Assembly (NCBI GenBank): GCA_902764825.1
Contig: CACWXL010000014.1
Location: 1-40,411, forward strand
Length of the DNA stretch: 40,411 bases
Source: Oscillospiraceae bacterium
GTDB lineage: Bacteria > Bacillota > Clostridia > Saccharofermentanales > Saccharofermentanaceae
Direction: 5' to 3'
The notes beneath the pieces are model-generated. The model saw only the letters and a program-made list of their open reading frames with translations. It did not search any database and was not told the DNA's origin. Position 1 is the first letter of the stretch. Each line of letters starts with the position of its first letter. The translations under genes and the position numbers were made by a program. Positions 16,105-24,179 of this stretch are shown here, piece by piece.

Positions 16105-18385
16105 TACCAAAGGAAAACTGATTGAAAACAGGGGCGTGATCTTCTGCTTCCTGGCTTCTGTCCTGATCGCAGCACTTGCATATTATGCAGGACTTAAGAT
16201 CGAACCCGGCAAGATCCTTCCGGAAGGTCTTTCCATGCGTTCCGGTCCGATGAGCGACAGCATTGTCTACGGGATCAACATTGCGCTTGACGACATTGAT
16301 CTGATCAAGTCAGGAAATGCCGGTTCCGGACTGTGGAGACTTCTGACATTTGTCCATTTGGATCTTTTCTTCTATCTCGCCCTGCTCCTTCCCCAGGCAG
16401 CTGCAAAAGCTGTCCTCATGACAGGATACTTTGTAAGGTTCGGACTTTGCGCTTCCGCAATGTATTACTTCATGTCGGAGCACGTAAAGCTCTCGAGGAT
16501 GTTTTCGCTGCTTCTGGCAGTCATGTATGCTTTCTCATCCCAGGTGATCTTCACCGCGCAGCTTGCGGAGATCATGAACATGGCGGTCATGATGCCTGTC
16601 CTCATGTCAGCCGTTGATTCATACTATAAGAAGAGAACATGGAAGTCTTTTTCTCTTGTCTGCATCGCCTCTTTCGGTCTTGGTGCGACAGGCGGCTTCG
16701 GAATCCTTACCGGGATTCCGGCAATGATCCTTATCAGTCTTTTAATGTCATTCGGACTTTACAAGACATTTAAGATGGCTTTCTCATCCTGGCTCAAGGC
16801 ATTAGGCAGCATCCTTACGGGACTTATCCTTACGGCGGCTTTCTCAGTCCCCGGCCTTTATGCCATGTCATTTGATGTGAATATCTCAGAGAGCTTCTCG
16901 AAGGCAAAGGTCTCATATACGGTTTATGACCTTATCAGAGGCATGTTCGCGCTCCGTTCGGGAGGCATAGTCATGAATTCCGCACCGGTATTCTATGTCG
17001 GAATACTGACAATTACTGCAGTCATCGCATTTGCCTTAAACGAGGCGATCCCTGTAAGACTCAAGGTTGCATCGGGTGTCATAACGGCAGTCTTCTATAT
17101 TTCCTGCTGTTCATCTTTTGTAAATGAGACATTGAGCATATTCGGCGCAGCTGCGATCCTCATGTCCGCCAGACTTATCTGTTTAGGTGTCCTGGTATTC
17201 TTCATTGCAGGAATAGGTCTTAAGAACATCAAGACACTGACCCGCGGCGGGTTTATAGCAACATGCCTGATCCCTCTTGCTTTCCTGGTGGTCGCCAACA
17301 ACTCTACTGCAGGCACCACGCTCGCAGCTCCTATACTGGCAGCTACTTTTATTGCGGTCATATTAGAATCCGGACTGGTATATGCGCTTGCCAAAGACAA
17401 GCTTACAAATAAAGCAAAGGCGGTTATTGTTGTTGCCGTCTATGCGCTTGTGGGAATAAACGCTGCGTTCATCATGTTCAATAACACGATAACTAAACCT
17501 ACCGTAGAGCAGTATTTCATTCCGGAATATGGTGACGGAACGGCGCAGAGCCTCATATTTGACAGTGATTTCGATCTCCCGGCCATTAACGTTGCTGATA
17601 ACTATCAGATAGTAAATGCCGATCTCAGTATCTTCGAATTTGAGGATTCGGCTATCGACGGGATCAATTTCATTTCAAACAACATAAACGACGAAGAACT
17701 CTTTGAAGAGATCTTCATAACACCTGAAGGTGATGAGGATGAGATGTTCATCAAGGGACCGGACAGATACGGACTTGATGTGGGAACGAACATCTATAAC
17801 TTTGAGCCTTTTGATGTGATCGCCGGAGAAAGACTCTTTATCTACTGCACGGCTATGGAAGGCGCAGAAGTTAAGATTAAGTCTTCTGACGGACTGAGCG
17901 AAAAGACCTTCACCGGACCGTTCCTCACTGCACTGGATGTCGGAGAAGGTGAAGTGAAGCTGGATTTCACGATCAGTTCCGAAGGCGAGGAAGTATGCTA
18001 TATCGCTTTATATAAGCTTAACGAGAATGCCCTTAACGGCATAAAGAAGATGTCAGGAAATGCGGCTTCTTCCGGGTTCTCGATAGGGACAAGGGAACTT
18101 ACAGGTACGAATACACTCATTCTGCCTTATTCATATGATGATACGAGAGTAAAGATCGGCGGAAAATACCGCGATACATTCGAATTCTTCGGTAAGATCG
18201 CATGCTCATTCGAATGCAGTGGTGAGGATAATATGGAAGTTTCTGTTGAGCGCAAGGACTCCGGAATAGTACCCGGTGTTCTGATAAGTGCTGTTGCCGC
18301 GCTGTGCTTTATCGCAATTCCTTTAACGCAAAGGTATAATAAAAAGAAGACAGTATCCGGCGAAGGAAACACCACGAATGCTTAG
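16097..18385 (+). CDS. Second, diverged YfhO-like membrane protein
   Basis: This 762-residue polytopic membrane protein has the same architecture as its upstream neighbour. An N-terminal helix is followed by a short external loop, many helices to about residue 465, a beta-rich external domain (about 490-715) and a final helix near the C-terminus. It lacks the TVDLYHQY motif of the first protein; the equivalent loop reads SDSIVYGINIALDDIDLI. It may have lost the GT-C active-site residue or use another one. GGAGGTG at 16086-16092 gives a strong ribosome binding site inside the previous gene. I infer a paralogous pair, possibly acting as a heteromer. Confidence 0.75.
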   Translation: MNNTKGKLIENRGVIFCFLASVLIAALAYYAGLKIEPGKILPEGLSMRSGPMSDSIVYGINIALDDIDLIKSGNAGSGLWRLLTFVHLDLFFYLALLLPQAAAKAVLMTGYFVRFGLCASAMYYFMSEHVKLSRMFSLLLAVMYAFSSQVIFTAQLAEIMNMAVMMPVLMSAVDSYYKKRTWKSFSLVCIASFGLGATGGFGILTGIPAMILISLLMSFGLYKTFKMAFSSWLKALGSILTGLILTAAFSVPGLYAMSFDVNISESFSKAKVSYTVYDLIRGMFALRSGGIVMNSAPVFYVGILTITAVIAFALNEAIPVRLKVASGVITAVFYISCCSSFVNETLSIFGAAAILMSARLICLGVLVFFIAGIGLKNIKTLTRGGFIATCLIPLAFLVVANNSTAGTTLAAPILAATFIAVILESGLVYALAKDKLTNKAKAVIVVAVYALVGINAAFIMFNNTITKPTVEQYFIPEYGDGTAQSLIFDSDFDLPAINVADNYQIVNADLSIFEFEDSAIDGINFISNNINDEELFEEIFITPEGDEDEMFIKGPDRYGLDVGTNIYNFEPFDVIAGERLFIYCTAMEGAEVKIKSSDGLSEKTFTGPFLTALDVGEGEVKLDFTISSEGEEVCYIALYKLNENALNGIKKMSGNAASSGFSIGTRELTGTNTLILPYSYDDTRVKIGGKYRDTFEFFGKIACSFECSGEDNMEVSVERKDSGIVPGVLISAVAALCFIAIPLTQRYNKKKTVSGEGNTTNA

Positions 18386-19367
18386 TAAGAAGATCACAGA
18401 CGGAACCGAATTCGTTGTATTTGACATGGAATGGAATCAGCCGATGCCGGGGAAGGAATATCCCTTTGACGTCAGCAGGCTGACAGGCGAGATAATCGAG
18501 ATCGGTGCATTGAAGTATGTATATGATAACGGCGAGTTATTGTACAGGGATTCCTTCTCTGCCGATATCGCCCCTGTTAAATATACGAAGCTTCACTATC
18601 ACGTAAAGAAAGTTACCCATAAGAAGAATGCGGATCTTCTGAACGGAGAACCGTTCAAGGATGTATATACGAGATTCCGGAAGTTTTGCGGTGACGCGAT
18701 CCTGGTAGGCTGGGGCAGTTCTGACCCTTCAATGCTCAAGATGAACCTTGAGTTCTTCGAAATGGATTCCAAACTGGGAATGTTCTTTCTTGATCTTCAG
18801 CCGATATTCTCGCTTTTCGCAGGCCTTCAGGGAATGCAGAGAAGTGTGGAGGCTGCCGTAGATTTTTATAATATTGATAAGACTGAATATTTCCACAGCG
18901 CGACGGCCGATGCTCACTACACAGGCGCAGTCTTTGAGGAGATTTTCAAGCACAACAAGCCTTCTGAAGTAATATCGGCTATCTCAAGTTCTTCGATCGA
19001 TCCGGACATTCCTTCAGATTTCAGTTTTGTAGGTCCTGAGTGTCTGGACAGCATAAGCGCATTTGCAACATCTAAGAATTTCATGGCTGACTGTCCGCTG
19101 TGCGGCACTAAGCTCTCCGTGAAGATCCCGAGTTTCAGGATCCGCAAGTCACAATATGCTCTGCTCGAATGCAGGGAGCACGGAGAACTCTTTTCCAGGA
19201 CCAGGGTAAAGAAGAACAGGGCAGGCAACTATTACGCGGCAGCTGTAATGCGTTTTGCCACGCAGAACGATTACTGGCTCGTAGCTTCTAAGAAAGAAGA
19301 ATTCGATAAATACGGAGAAAAGGGCAAGCCGGTCGAGAAAGTTGAGGAAGATGTGAACGAAACATAG
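18378..19367 (+). CDS. DEDDh-family 3'-5' exonuclease with C-terminal zinc-binding motif
   Basis: The 329-residue protein has an exonuclease fold like RNase T and the DNA polymerase III epsilon subunit. Motif I is FVVFDMEWNQ, with the DxE pair. A second acidic site lies in WGSSDPSML. Motif III is HSATADAHYTG, with the H-x4-D spacing of DEDDh enzymes. A C-terminal region carries CPLCG and CREHG, forming a possible zinc ribbon (C-x2-C, C-x2-H). It probably trims RNA or DNA ends; the substrate cannot be told from sequence. The ATG overlaps the previous gene by 8 bases and AAGGA lies at 18363-18367, so it is the third gene of the YfhO operon, although its function looks unrelated. Confidence 0.85.
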   Translation: MLSKKITDGTEFVVFDMEWNQPMPGKEYPFDVSRLTGEIIEIGALKYVYDNGELLYRDSFSADIAPVKYTKLHYHVKKVTHKKNADLLNGEPFKDVYTRFRKFCGDAILVGWGSSDPSMLKMNLEFFEMDSKLGMFFLDLQPIFSLFAGLQGMQRSVEAAVDFYNIDKTEYFHSATADAHYTGAVFEEIFKHNKPSEVISAISSSSIDPDIPSDFSFVGPECLDSISAFATSKNFMADCPLCGTKLSVKIPSFRIRKSQYALLECREHGELFSRTRVKKNRAGNYYAAAVMRFATQNDYWLVASKKEEFDKYGEKGKPVEKVEEDVNET

Positions 19368-19396
19368 TTTGTAAACAAAATGTTAACAAACTATGT
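19362..19396. repeat. AT-rich inverted repeat overlapping the exonuclease stop codon
   Basis: ACATAGTTTGT (19362-19372) and ACAAACTATGT (19386-19396) form perfect 11-bp arms around 13 bases. No T-run follows on either strand, so it is a poor classical terminator. It could be an operator or an RNA 3' end hairpin. Confidence 0.7.
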
Positions 19397-19436
19397 AAAA
19401 ATAGTTAGCAAAATTCGAATTTTCTGTTGAAATTTG
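19381..19436 (+). promoter_or_regulatory. Upstream module shared with the minor-pilin promoter (copy 1)
   Basis: This 56-base region aligns with 32701-32755: TGTTAA, then TATG, then TTA-x-CAAA, then GTTGAAATTTG, in the same order and almost the same spacing. It ends in the -35 box. Confidence 0.55.
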
Positions 19437-19455
19437 AATTCATATGTCTTAAAAT
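19427..19455 (+). promoter_or_regulatory. Promoter of the large PilX-like gene
   Basis: TTGAAA (19427-19432) is followed after 17 bases by TAAAAT (19450-19455). The -35 lies within GTTGAAATTTG, the same 11 bases as at 32745-32755. A perfect 14-bp palindrome (AAAATTCGAATTTT, 19410-19423) lies just upstream. Confidence 0.8.
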
Positions 19456-19547
19456 AGGCTCAGATAATTAGGTGAATTGTGCGGGGTATTCCCGCCAAAC
19501 ACAGTAAAATATGTAACTTAAGACCATAAAGAAGGAAGGTGCTTCTT

Positions 19548-21794
19548 ATGATTAAAAGATTAGCTAAGTCAAAGAAGAGCAAGAAGGGCGCAATTCTTGT
19601 CATCGTTGTTCTCATCCTGGCACTCGCAATGATCTTCATTGCATCTGCTATGATGCTCACACAGGCAACGAGACGCCGTCTGTATTCGACAACAATGCAA
19701 AGTCAGGCGAGACTTACGGTAACTGCAGCTTCCGAAGTTTTCTTAGAGGCTCTTAAGACACAGGAAATTACAGATGTACAGATTGATGCTATTCTCGGCG
19801 CACATGCAACACGAACAGCTGTTGAGACGGACAAGGCTAGAATGTTAGTAGACGGTGTCCCGGGCATGGGCAATACGGCTGATAACTGCACATATATTGA
19901 CATTTATAAAGATGATAATTATGCCACGAACAAAAAGATAAAGGTTGACTTTACAACTGTTATTGGCAATGAGAGGGAAAATATCCAGGTTATCCTTCAG
20001 GCAAGAGACATTTCTCCTTCATATACAGGACGTTTTTCTAACCAGATCGAGCTCGGAAAGAGTGTATCTAAAGAACAGCTTCGTTTTACAGAAGGTGTAG
20101 GAATGATTGCACCTGCATATTTGAGTGAATTGGCTACTGCTAATGCAAGCATTGTTAATCCTGACGATAAGCTCTATGTCGATGATAATACTGTTCTCAT
20201 CAGAGGAAACGCTTCAGAGCAGGCTTCCAGTGCTATTTTCTATTCGGACGTAGTTTACTACAGCGGCAGCCCTTACATTGGAGGCGGCAACACCTATAAC
20301 GGAAGAATCGTTCTTTTAGACGGCTCATATTTTACGGAATATTCAGGCGGTACAAAGTTTAACGGCGATATATATTTCATTGGTAAGAGTAATAAAACTC
20401 CCGGCTTTAAGAGTGTAACTGCCAGCGTTGGTACATTTACTACAAAGAATTTCATTTTCTCAAACAGAGACGTTATTGACACTAGTGTTAACAGTAACAA
20501 TGATAATCCTACCGGATACAAGAACGTCCTTACTAAATCTGGCGTTAAGTGTTATATTGTCGACTCTAGCGGAGCTTCCGTATCTTCGTTTAAAGCAACT
20601 TACATTAATAATAACAAGAGTGAGGATTTCTCCTCTGATATTACGAACTATGGCGGTGATCTCAGTTCAACCAGCACTGATACTGCTGAGCAGAATAAGA
20701 GAAACGAAATCAATCACATGATAAAGACTTACAGAGCATATAAGTATGACTCGGAACCGTTCCCTTCAAATGTAGCAGAGCAGGTATTTAATACTATTAA
20801 TTCTGATGGCCTTACGATCCATCTTGATGGTGGTACCGTAGTAACTGATGATTATGCATACGGAAAGAACGGAAAAGTCTATAAGAAGGGCGACAAGATT
20901 AAAGACGGTGGTGATGATATTATTCAGAACCCGTTAACAACAAAACACCCTGATACTGCGACAAAAATTGATTTGTCGAAATTATCTGACTTGGACAGCA
21001 CTTATGGTGCTACTGATGGCACAACGAAAACTGATAGAATCATCGGTTTGCCTGCAGGAAATTATTATGTAACAGGAGACTCACCGATCACTTCATCTGA
21101 CAAGATCACAGGCGGCCCTTATGTAATCTGCATTAACGGCTCGAACGCAGGCAGTTACCGTTTCTGGTTCACCAATGGCGCTCATAAGTTAGATTGTGTT
21201 GTATTTGCAGTTTACGGAGCTAACAATGTAGCACCTCAGCCCGCAGTATTCATTCTTGAAAAAGGTGCGAGCATCCAGATTACTTCTGATGACCAGTTTG
21301 CTAAGACTGATTACATTTGCAGCGCCGGTTTTATATCAATTGCGCGAGATGGCAAGAATACACCTGCGTTAATAGGTGATTATATTCAGAAAAAAACCTC
21401 AGCTAGTGAAGATACAAATTGGGGTAATGCTTTTAATGGTATCAGCTATTCAAAGTATTACAGACCAAAGTATGATAATACTAATCATAAGGATGTATCC
21501 CCGAAGCCCGCAATTTATGTTTTCGGTGTCCAAAATAATACGATCCTGCTCGGAAACGCAGCTAAGATCGAGGCATATATGGGTCTCTATTCCGGCGGTA
21601 AGTTCGCGAGCCCTTCCAATGGTAACGAAAAGACACAGATCTACGGAAGACTTGAAGCAGATGCCATGGAACTGAAGACAGGCGGTAAGTACTGTATGCC
21701 TTATTGTCCGGCTCCGTCAAAGGTAAGCACGCTGCCGAATGTAAGACCTGCTGAATCCAAGTATCAGGTATGTGATCTTATCTATTACTATTGA
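19548..21794 (+). CDS. Large PilX-like type IV pilus protein, possible tip adhesin
   Basis: The ATG at 19548 follows AAGGAAGG (19532-19539) by 8 bases; an in-frame GTG at 19539 sits inside that site. The 748-residue product begins with a basic stretch (SKKSKKG). A hydrophobic helix follows (AILVIVVLILALAMIFIASA), then QARLTVTAASEVFLEAL, which matches the PilX N-terminal pattern found in minor pilus proteins. It lacks the glutamate at mature position 5. The remainder is Ser/Thr/Asn/Gly-rich and appears to be beta structure, with repeated Gly-Tyr-Asn runs. It is monocistronic, between a strong promoter and a terminator. I infer a large pilus-associated or tip protein. A minor possibility is a pseudopilin-like surface protein unrelated to the pilus. 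Confidence 0.65.
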   Translation: MIKRLAKSKKSKKGAILVIVVLILALAMIFIASAMMLTQATRRRLYSTTMQSQARLTVTAASEVFLEALKTQEITDVQIDAILGAHATRTAVETDKARMLVDGVPGMGNTADNCTYIDIYKDDNYATNKKIKVDFTTVIGNERENIQVILQARDISPSYTGRFSNQIELGKSVSKEQLRFTEGVGMIAPAYLSELATANASIVNPDDKLYVDDNTVLIRGNASEQASSAIFYSDVVYYSGSPYIGGGNTYNGRIVLLDGSYFTEYSGGTKFNGDIYFIGKSNKTPGFKSVTASVGTFTTKNFIFSNRDVIDTSVNSNNDNPTGYKNVLTKSGVKCYIVDSSGASVSSFKATYINNNKSEDFSSDITNYGGDLSSTSTDTAEQNKRNEINHMIKTYRAYKYDSEPFPSNVAEQVFNTINSDGLTIHLDGGTVVTDDYAYGKNGKVYKKGDKIKDGGDDIIQNPLTTKHPDTATKIDLSKLSDLDSTYGATDGTTKTDRIIGLPAGNYYVTGDSPITSSDKITGGPYVICINGSNAGSYRFWFTNGAHKLDCVVFAVYGANNVAPQPAVFILEKGASIQITSDDQFAKTDYICSAGFISIARDGKNTPALIGDYIQKKTSASEDTNWGNAFNGISYSKYYRPKYDNTNHKDVSPKPAIYVFGVQNNTILLGNAAKIEAYMGLYSGGKFASPSNGNEKTQIYGRLEADAMELKTGGKYCMPYCPAPSKVSTLPNVRPAESKYQVCDLIYYY

Positions 21795-21852
21795 TCAAGT
21801 GGAGAGACTTTTACTATATAGTTTGTAAAAGCTGATTATTAAGAACAACAAG

Positions 21853-21886
21853 AAGGCTGTCACACATGTGGCAGCCTTTAGTTTGC
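21853..21886. terminator. Bidirectional terminator between the PilX-like and DsrE-like genes
   Basis: AAGGCTG-TCACA (21853-21864) pairs with TGTG-GCAGCCTT (21867-21878), including a G-U pair. A T-rich stretch follows on the plus strand (TTTAGTTTG), and on the minus strand CTTCTTGTTGTTCTT serves the convergent gene. Confidence 0.75.
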
Positions 21887-21911
21887 GGTAGTTGCATTGT
21901 TCTGAAAAAGA

Positions 21912-22358
21912 TTATTCCAGAATCAACAGATCAGATAAGTAGATTATATCTTCTGCAATAGAACTTGTGGTTTGATAAGGTATTTCAGAATCAAGACTTA
22001 CATTAACACCATATTCATTAATGCTGTCCTGATCTGCCATTATTATTTCGCATTTCCGCGACAAGTTGAGCAAATCGTCATAAAGCGGGTTAGTTTTGTC
22101 TAAAAGCCTGGTTCCTTTATCGACCAGGTAAATGAAGAGGGAATTGTAATATGAATTACAGAGACAAGAAAGGTATGTCTTTAGTAGTTGTCTTCCAAAA
22201 TCAGAATCAGTTGAATAGTAATCATGTTTAATAAGCACATATTTTGTGGAAATCTCATCGATATTTTTTTCCTGCAACACATCTATCATTGTATTTTCTG
22301 ATAGATTATTCGGTTTAGTATCTATAAACCCAAGATTATTTTCTGGACTGTTGTTCAT
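21912..22358 (-). CDS. DsrE/YedF-like protein without the conserved cysteine
   Basis: The ATG at 22358 has GGAGGG 6 bases upstream; a TTG at 22361 is less likely. The 148-residue product resembles the DsrE-like C-terminal half of the YedF family. FGRQLLKTYLSCLCN matches the 'LG..Lmk.fl..L' strand-helix, SLFIYLVDKGTRLLD matches 'i.fyN.GV.L', and LLNLSRKCEIIMADQDSINEYGV matches 'L..L...G..I..C......y'. The usual active cysteine of that last motif is replaced (IMADQDS). It starts inside the end of the DUF6062-like gene (23-base overlap), so the two are likely coupled. I infer a sulfur-relay-like fold with a non-sulfur or regulatory role. Confidence 0.55.
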   Translation of the reverse strand: MNNSPENNLGFIDTKPNNLSENTMIDVLQEKNIDEISTKYVLIKHDYYSTDSDFGRQLLKTYLSCLCNSYYNSLFIYLVDKGTRLLDKTNPLYDDLLNLSRKCEIIMADQDSINEYGVNVSLDSEIPYQTTSSIAEDIIYLSDLLILE

Positions 22359-23091
22359 CAAAATCCCTCCCGTCAGAAGATAAGAATCTCATTGAACGCT
22401 GAATTGAATTCTTGCTTGTTCCCCATGGCTTGTCAGTATTTCTGTAATCAAATTTCAAAGTGAAATATTCAACATCAGATATCAGGGAATCGAAAGTATC
22501 TTTATTGTTTACATAAAGTGCTTCCACGAAATCAGATGCTTCATTCTGAGAAAGCTTAGCTGCCTGTCTTAACAATAAGACTGTATGGGGGAGGCAATGA
22601 AATTCTGCATTCAGGAACTTTTCCTTAAAGTCCTTATCGTGGGAGAACATCCAGCAGATAACTTCTACATAGTGACCCATTGCATCATTAAGATTGTCAC
22701 AGATAGGGCAGAGGTTGATCCTCTTCTCTATAAGATCAGCGATACTGTTCAGCTTTTGCTTATATTCCGGGCTTCTGCCTTTTATAAGACCTGCCTTGGC
22801 AGGAATTGCTGCCTTAAGCTTGGGATTAAGGTCCTCATCAAAATCCTTAAGATGAGTATGCATGACAAGACCCAATCCTAATCTGTTGGTAACGGCTTTG
22901 TTCAGCTTTCCCATATGAACAGGGCAGAAGCCTGTCTTGTTGGTTATCTTTCGGGTATCAGGTTCCATCAAAGAGGGACCGAGATAATACTCAAGATAGT
23001 TGGTCTCTGCTTTATCGCGAAGTCTGCATATAGGGCACCCGGAGCGCTCGCTGTATGCATCATTGACTGGGATCATGTATATTTTTTCCAT
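22336..23091 (-). CDS. DUF6062-like cysteine-rich protein
   Basis: The ATG at 23091 follows GGAGGATAAG. The 251-residue protein contains two copies of one metal-site pattern: CPICRLRDKAE with FCPVHM, and CPICDNLND with FHCLPH, each a C-x2-C pair followed about 35 residues later by C-x2-H. This fits the DUF6062 family, whose function is not known to me. No membrane segment or signal peptide is seen, so it is cytoplasmic. It lies 14 bases after the P-loop/Asp23 gene and overlaps the DsrE-like gene. Metal or redox sensing is a guess from the cysteines only. Confidence 0.65.
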   Translation of the reverse strand: MEKIYMIPVNDAYSERSGCPICRLRDKAETNYLEYYLGPSLMEPDTRKITNKTGFCPVHMGKLNKAVTNRLGLGLVMHTHLKDFDEDLNPKLKAAIPAKAGLIKGRSPEYKQKLNSIADLIEKRINLCPICDNLNDAMGHYVEVICWMFSHDKDFKEKFLNAEFHCLPHTVLLLRQAAKLSQNEASDFVEALYVNNKDTFDSLISDVEYFTLKFDYRNTDKPWGTSKNSIQRSMRFLSSDGRDFDEQQSRK

Positions 23092-23105
23092 CTTATCCTC
23101 CGGTA

Positions 23106-24167
23106 TTATGTTTTTGGCAAATGCATCAGGCGGTTAGCTCTGACATTTACCCCGTTCATTGTTATGGATGTGAACTCTTCAACGGCATTTCCGACTTTCT
23201 GCTGTGCTGTCTCCAACACTTTTTGAGCGTCGTAACCATAATAAAGCGCCAGATCAAGGCTGATCATTACTCCGAAAGTCTGCTTCTCAGTCTTAAATGA
23301 TGTTACTTCGGCAAACCCGGGCACATCTTTAAGCACGATCTTGATAAGGTCAAGAATCGCCTCGTCGGAAATTGAATACGAGCCAAGTGAAGAAAAGGTA
23401 GGTCTTACGACTGTTCGGTCAGAATCGGGAGCAAGGGGAGTTACTCCACGCTCACGGTCAAATCTCTGCCTTAATTTACTGAACGGATCAGAAAAGTAAC
23501 CAGAGAACTCATGCTTGATCTCCATGCTCGGAACAGGGATCGTATGCATACCTTCCGTCATACGGGTCGTTCTCGCAAGACGTCTTTCCTCCTCAGTCGA
23601 CACGTCCTCGATCCTGATGAGCATGGAAGGCTGATTGAGCCAAAGGTTCTCACATATCTTGCCGAGCATTGAATCCGATGTGCCGAGTATCATAAGTGCA
23701 CGCGGCATGGATTCAATCAGGGCACGGCGCATGACTTCAGATCTGGTAGGATCGACAAAGATCGCCTGTCTGACTGATTCCATCTTGGTGGGAGCCTTCT
23801 TGGCGGATGTGCCGGCAACTATGCGGCTTCCGTTGATAAGGAGACCGTCATCGATTATGTAGTAGATGTTATTATCTCTGGCGACTTTGATCGCTCTGGT
23901 GCTTTTGCCGGTACCGGACGGACCGACAAAAGCAATAACGGCAATATTAGACAGAACCTCGCGCGTTAACTGTTCATTTGACAGTATCAGCTCAAGGTTG
24001 CGTTCGAAGCTCTGGGAAGGGTATTCAGAATACTGATTCTGATTAGAAGGATTGGACCTGTCGAATCTTTTGAGAGTCCCCTTGAATTCAGACAACAAAG
24101 TCTTTCGCGCTGCAGGAGCGCTTTGTATCTGATTCTGCTCTTGTTTTAATTCGTCATGGTTGTCCAA
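23106..24167 (-). CDS. P-loop NTPase fused to an Asp23/Gls24-type domain
   Basis: The 353-residue protein has a Gln/Ser-rich head, then a P-loop: Walker A GPSGTGKST (82-90) in a nucleotide-kinase-like domain (to about 235). Residues 269-353 match the Asp23/Gls24 pattern, with IKIVLKDVPGFAEV, LALYYGYDAQKVLETAQQKV and MNGVNVRANRLM. Asp23 domains are linked to envelope stress in Bacillota. It starts with TTG at 24167, with AAAGGA 7 bases upstream; the nearby ATG at 24157 is out of frame. The gene follows yebC by 12 bases. The nucleotide it binds and the partner it acts on are unknown. Confidence 0.8.
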   Translation of the reverse strand: MDNHDELKQEQNQIQSAPAARKTLLSEFKGTLKRFDRSNPSNQNQYSEYPSQSFERNLELILSNEQLTREVLSNIAVIAFVGPSGTGKSTRAIKVARDNNIYYIIDDGLLINGSRIVAGTSAKKAPTKMESVRQAIFVDPTRSEVMRRALIESMPRALMILGTSDSMLGKICENLWLNQPSMLIRIEDVSTEEERRLARTTRMTEGMHTIPVPSMEIKHEFSGYFSDPFSKLRQRFDRERGVTPLAPDSDRTVVRPTFSSLGSYSISDEAILDLIKIVLKDVPGFAEVTSFKTEKQTFGVMISLDLALYYGYDAQKVLETAQQKVGNAVEEFTSITMNGVNVRANRLMHLPKT

Positions 24168-24179
24168 TTCTAAAGTCCT

